Of a stretch of 64,000 nucleotides of DNA, positions 63,960 to 64,000 are shown in pieces. The notes under the pieces are model-generated. The model made no database searches, had not been told where the DNA came from, and was given only the letters and a program-made list of their open reading frames with translations. A program made the position numbers and the translations under genes. Source of the stretch: Legionella quinlivanii (lineage in GTDB: Bacteria; Pseudomonadota; Gammaproteobacteria; Legionellales; Legionellaceae); contig NZ_MVJN01000003.1 of the NCBI RefSeq assembly GCF_003265995.1, positions 124,001-188,000 of the forward strand, in the 5' to 3' direction. Each line of letters begins with the position of its first letter. Within the stretch, counting starts at the first letter, position 1.

Positions 63960-64000
63960 AAAAATGTGGAGTTTATCTGGTTTATCCTTCAAGCTCTGGA
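63950..64000 (+). CDS. Glycosyltransferase, copy 2 of the duplicated pair (3' truncated)
   Basis: The frame MSIKKCGVYLVYPSSSG starts 10 bases before the end of the previous gene and runs off the window. It matches the start of the 58216 gene (MSVKKTYGIYLAYPP) and has the same 10-base overlap with its upstream neighbour, so it is the copy of that gene. Confidence 0.75.
   Translation, partial: MSIKKCGVYLVYPSSSG

Overview
The window is a stretch of a Legionella (or very close Legionellales) chromosome spanning the replication origin. Supporting evidence: the rpmH-rnpA-yidD-yidC-mnmE / dnaA-dnaN-recF-gyrB arrangement, DnaA boxes in AT-rich DNA, two perfect parS sites beside gyrB, and several long proteins of the kind secreted by the Legionella Dot/Icm type IV system, including an astacin-type zinc protease matching LegP. 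The species cannot be named from sequence reading alone. Genes left of about 38 kb (atp operon, yidC operon, parC) are mostly on the minus strand, and the core genes to the right are on the plus strand, as expected for an origin at 38-39.3 kb.

Layout. 0-6.6 kb: end of a membrane-anchored small protein, then two large effector-like proteins (a PI3/PI4-kinase-like protein and a 979-residue protein of unknown function). 6.7-10.3 kb: a DUF2520 Rossmann protein, a hotdog protein and parC. 10.5-17.4 kb: the complete F1Fo ATP synthase operon atpI-B-E-F-H-A-G-D-C. 17.9-23.1 kb: the envelope cluster of two BON lipoproteins, diaA, yraN and lpoA, with rsmI divergent. 23.2-34.1 kb: an accessory block holding a 1738-residue modular giant protein, a radical-SAM / nucleotidyltransferase-like gene pair, legP, a membrane effector candidate and a thiolase. 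34.2-37.9 kb: the yidC operon. 37.9-39.3 kb: the origin, split by a GNAT acetyltransferase gene. 39.3-45.4 kb: dnaA-dnaN-recF-gyrB. 46-48.7 kb: an effector candidate on the minus strand, then hfq and hflX. 48.9-64 kb: a surface polysaccharide cluster that makes GDP-mannose (manC, manB), GDP-4-keto-6-deoxymannose (gmd) and GDP-perosamine (per-type aminotransferase). It also has an ABC exporter (wzm/wzt), several glycosyltransferases, a NeuD/PglD-type acetyltransferase and a membrane O-acyltransferase. The cluster continues past the window end.

Points of most interest: (1) a two-gene unit encoding an RlmN-like radical SAM protein that lacks one of the two RlmN mechanistic cysteines, followed after two bases by a small DxD nucleotidyltransferase-like protein; (2) a giant protein built with five copies of an ~80-residue module; (3) two consensus parS sites 650 bp apart, one inside recF; (4) a glycosyltransferase gene pair duplicated within the polysaccharide cluster with an identical 10-base gene overlap; (5) three copies of a small hairpin element, one with terminal inverted repeats and a 9-bp direct repeat, plus other long-palindrome repeats in the intergenic spaces.
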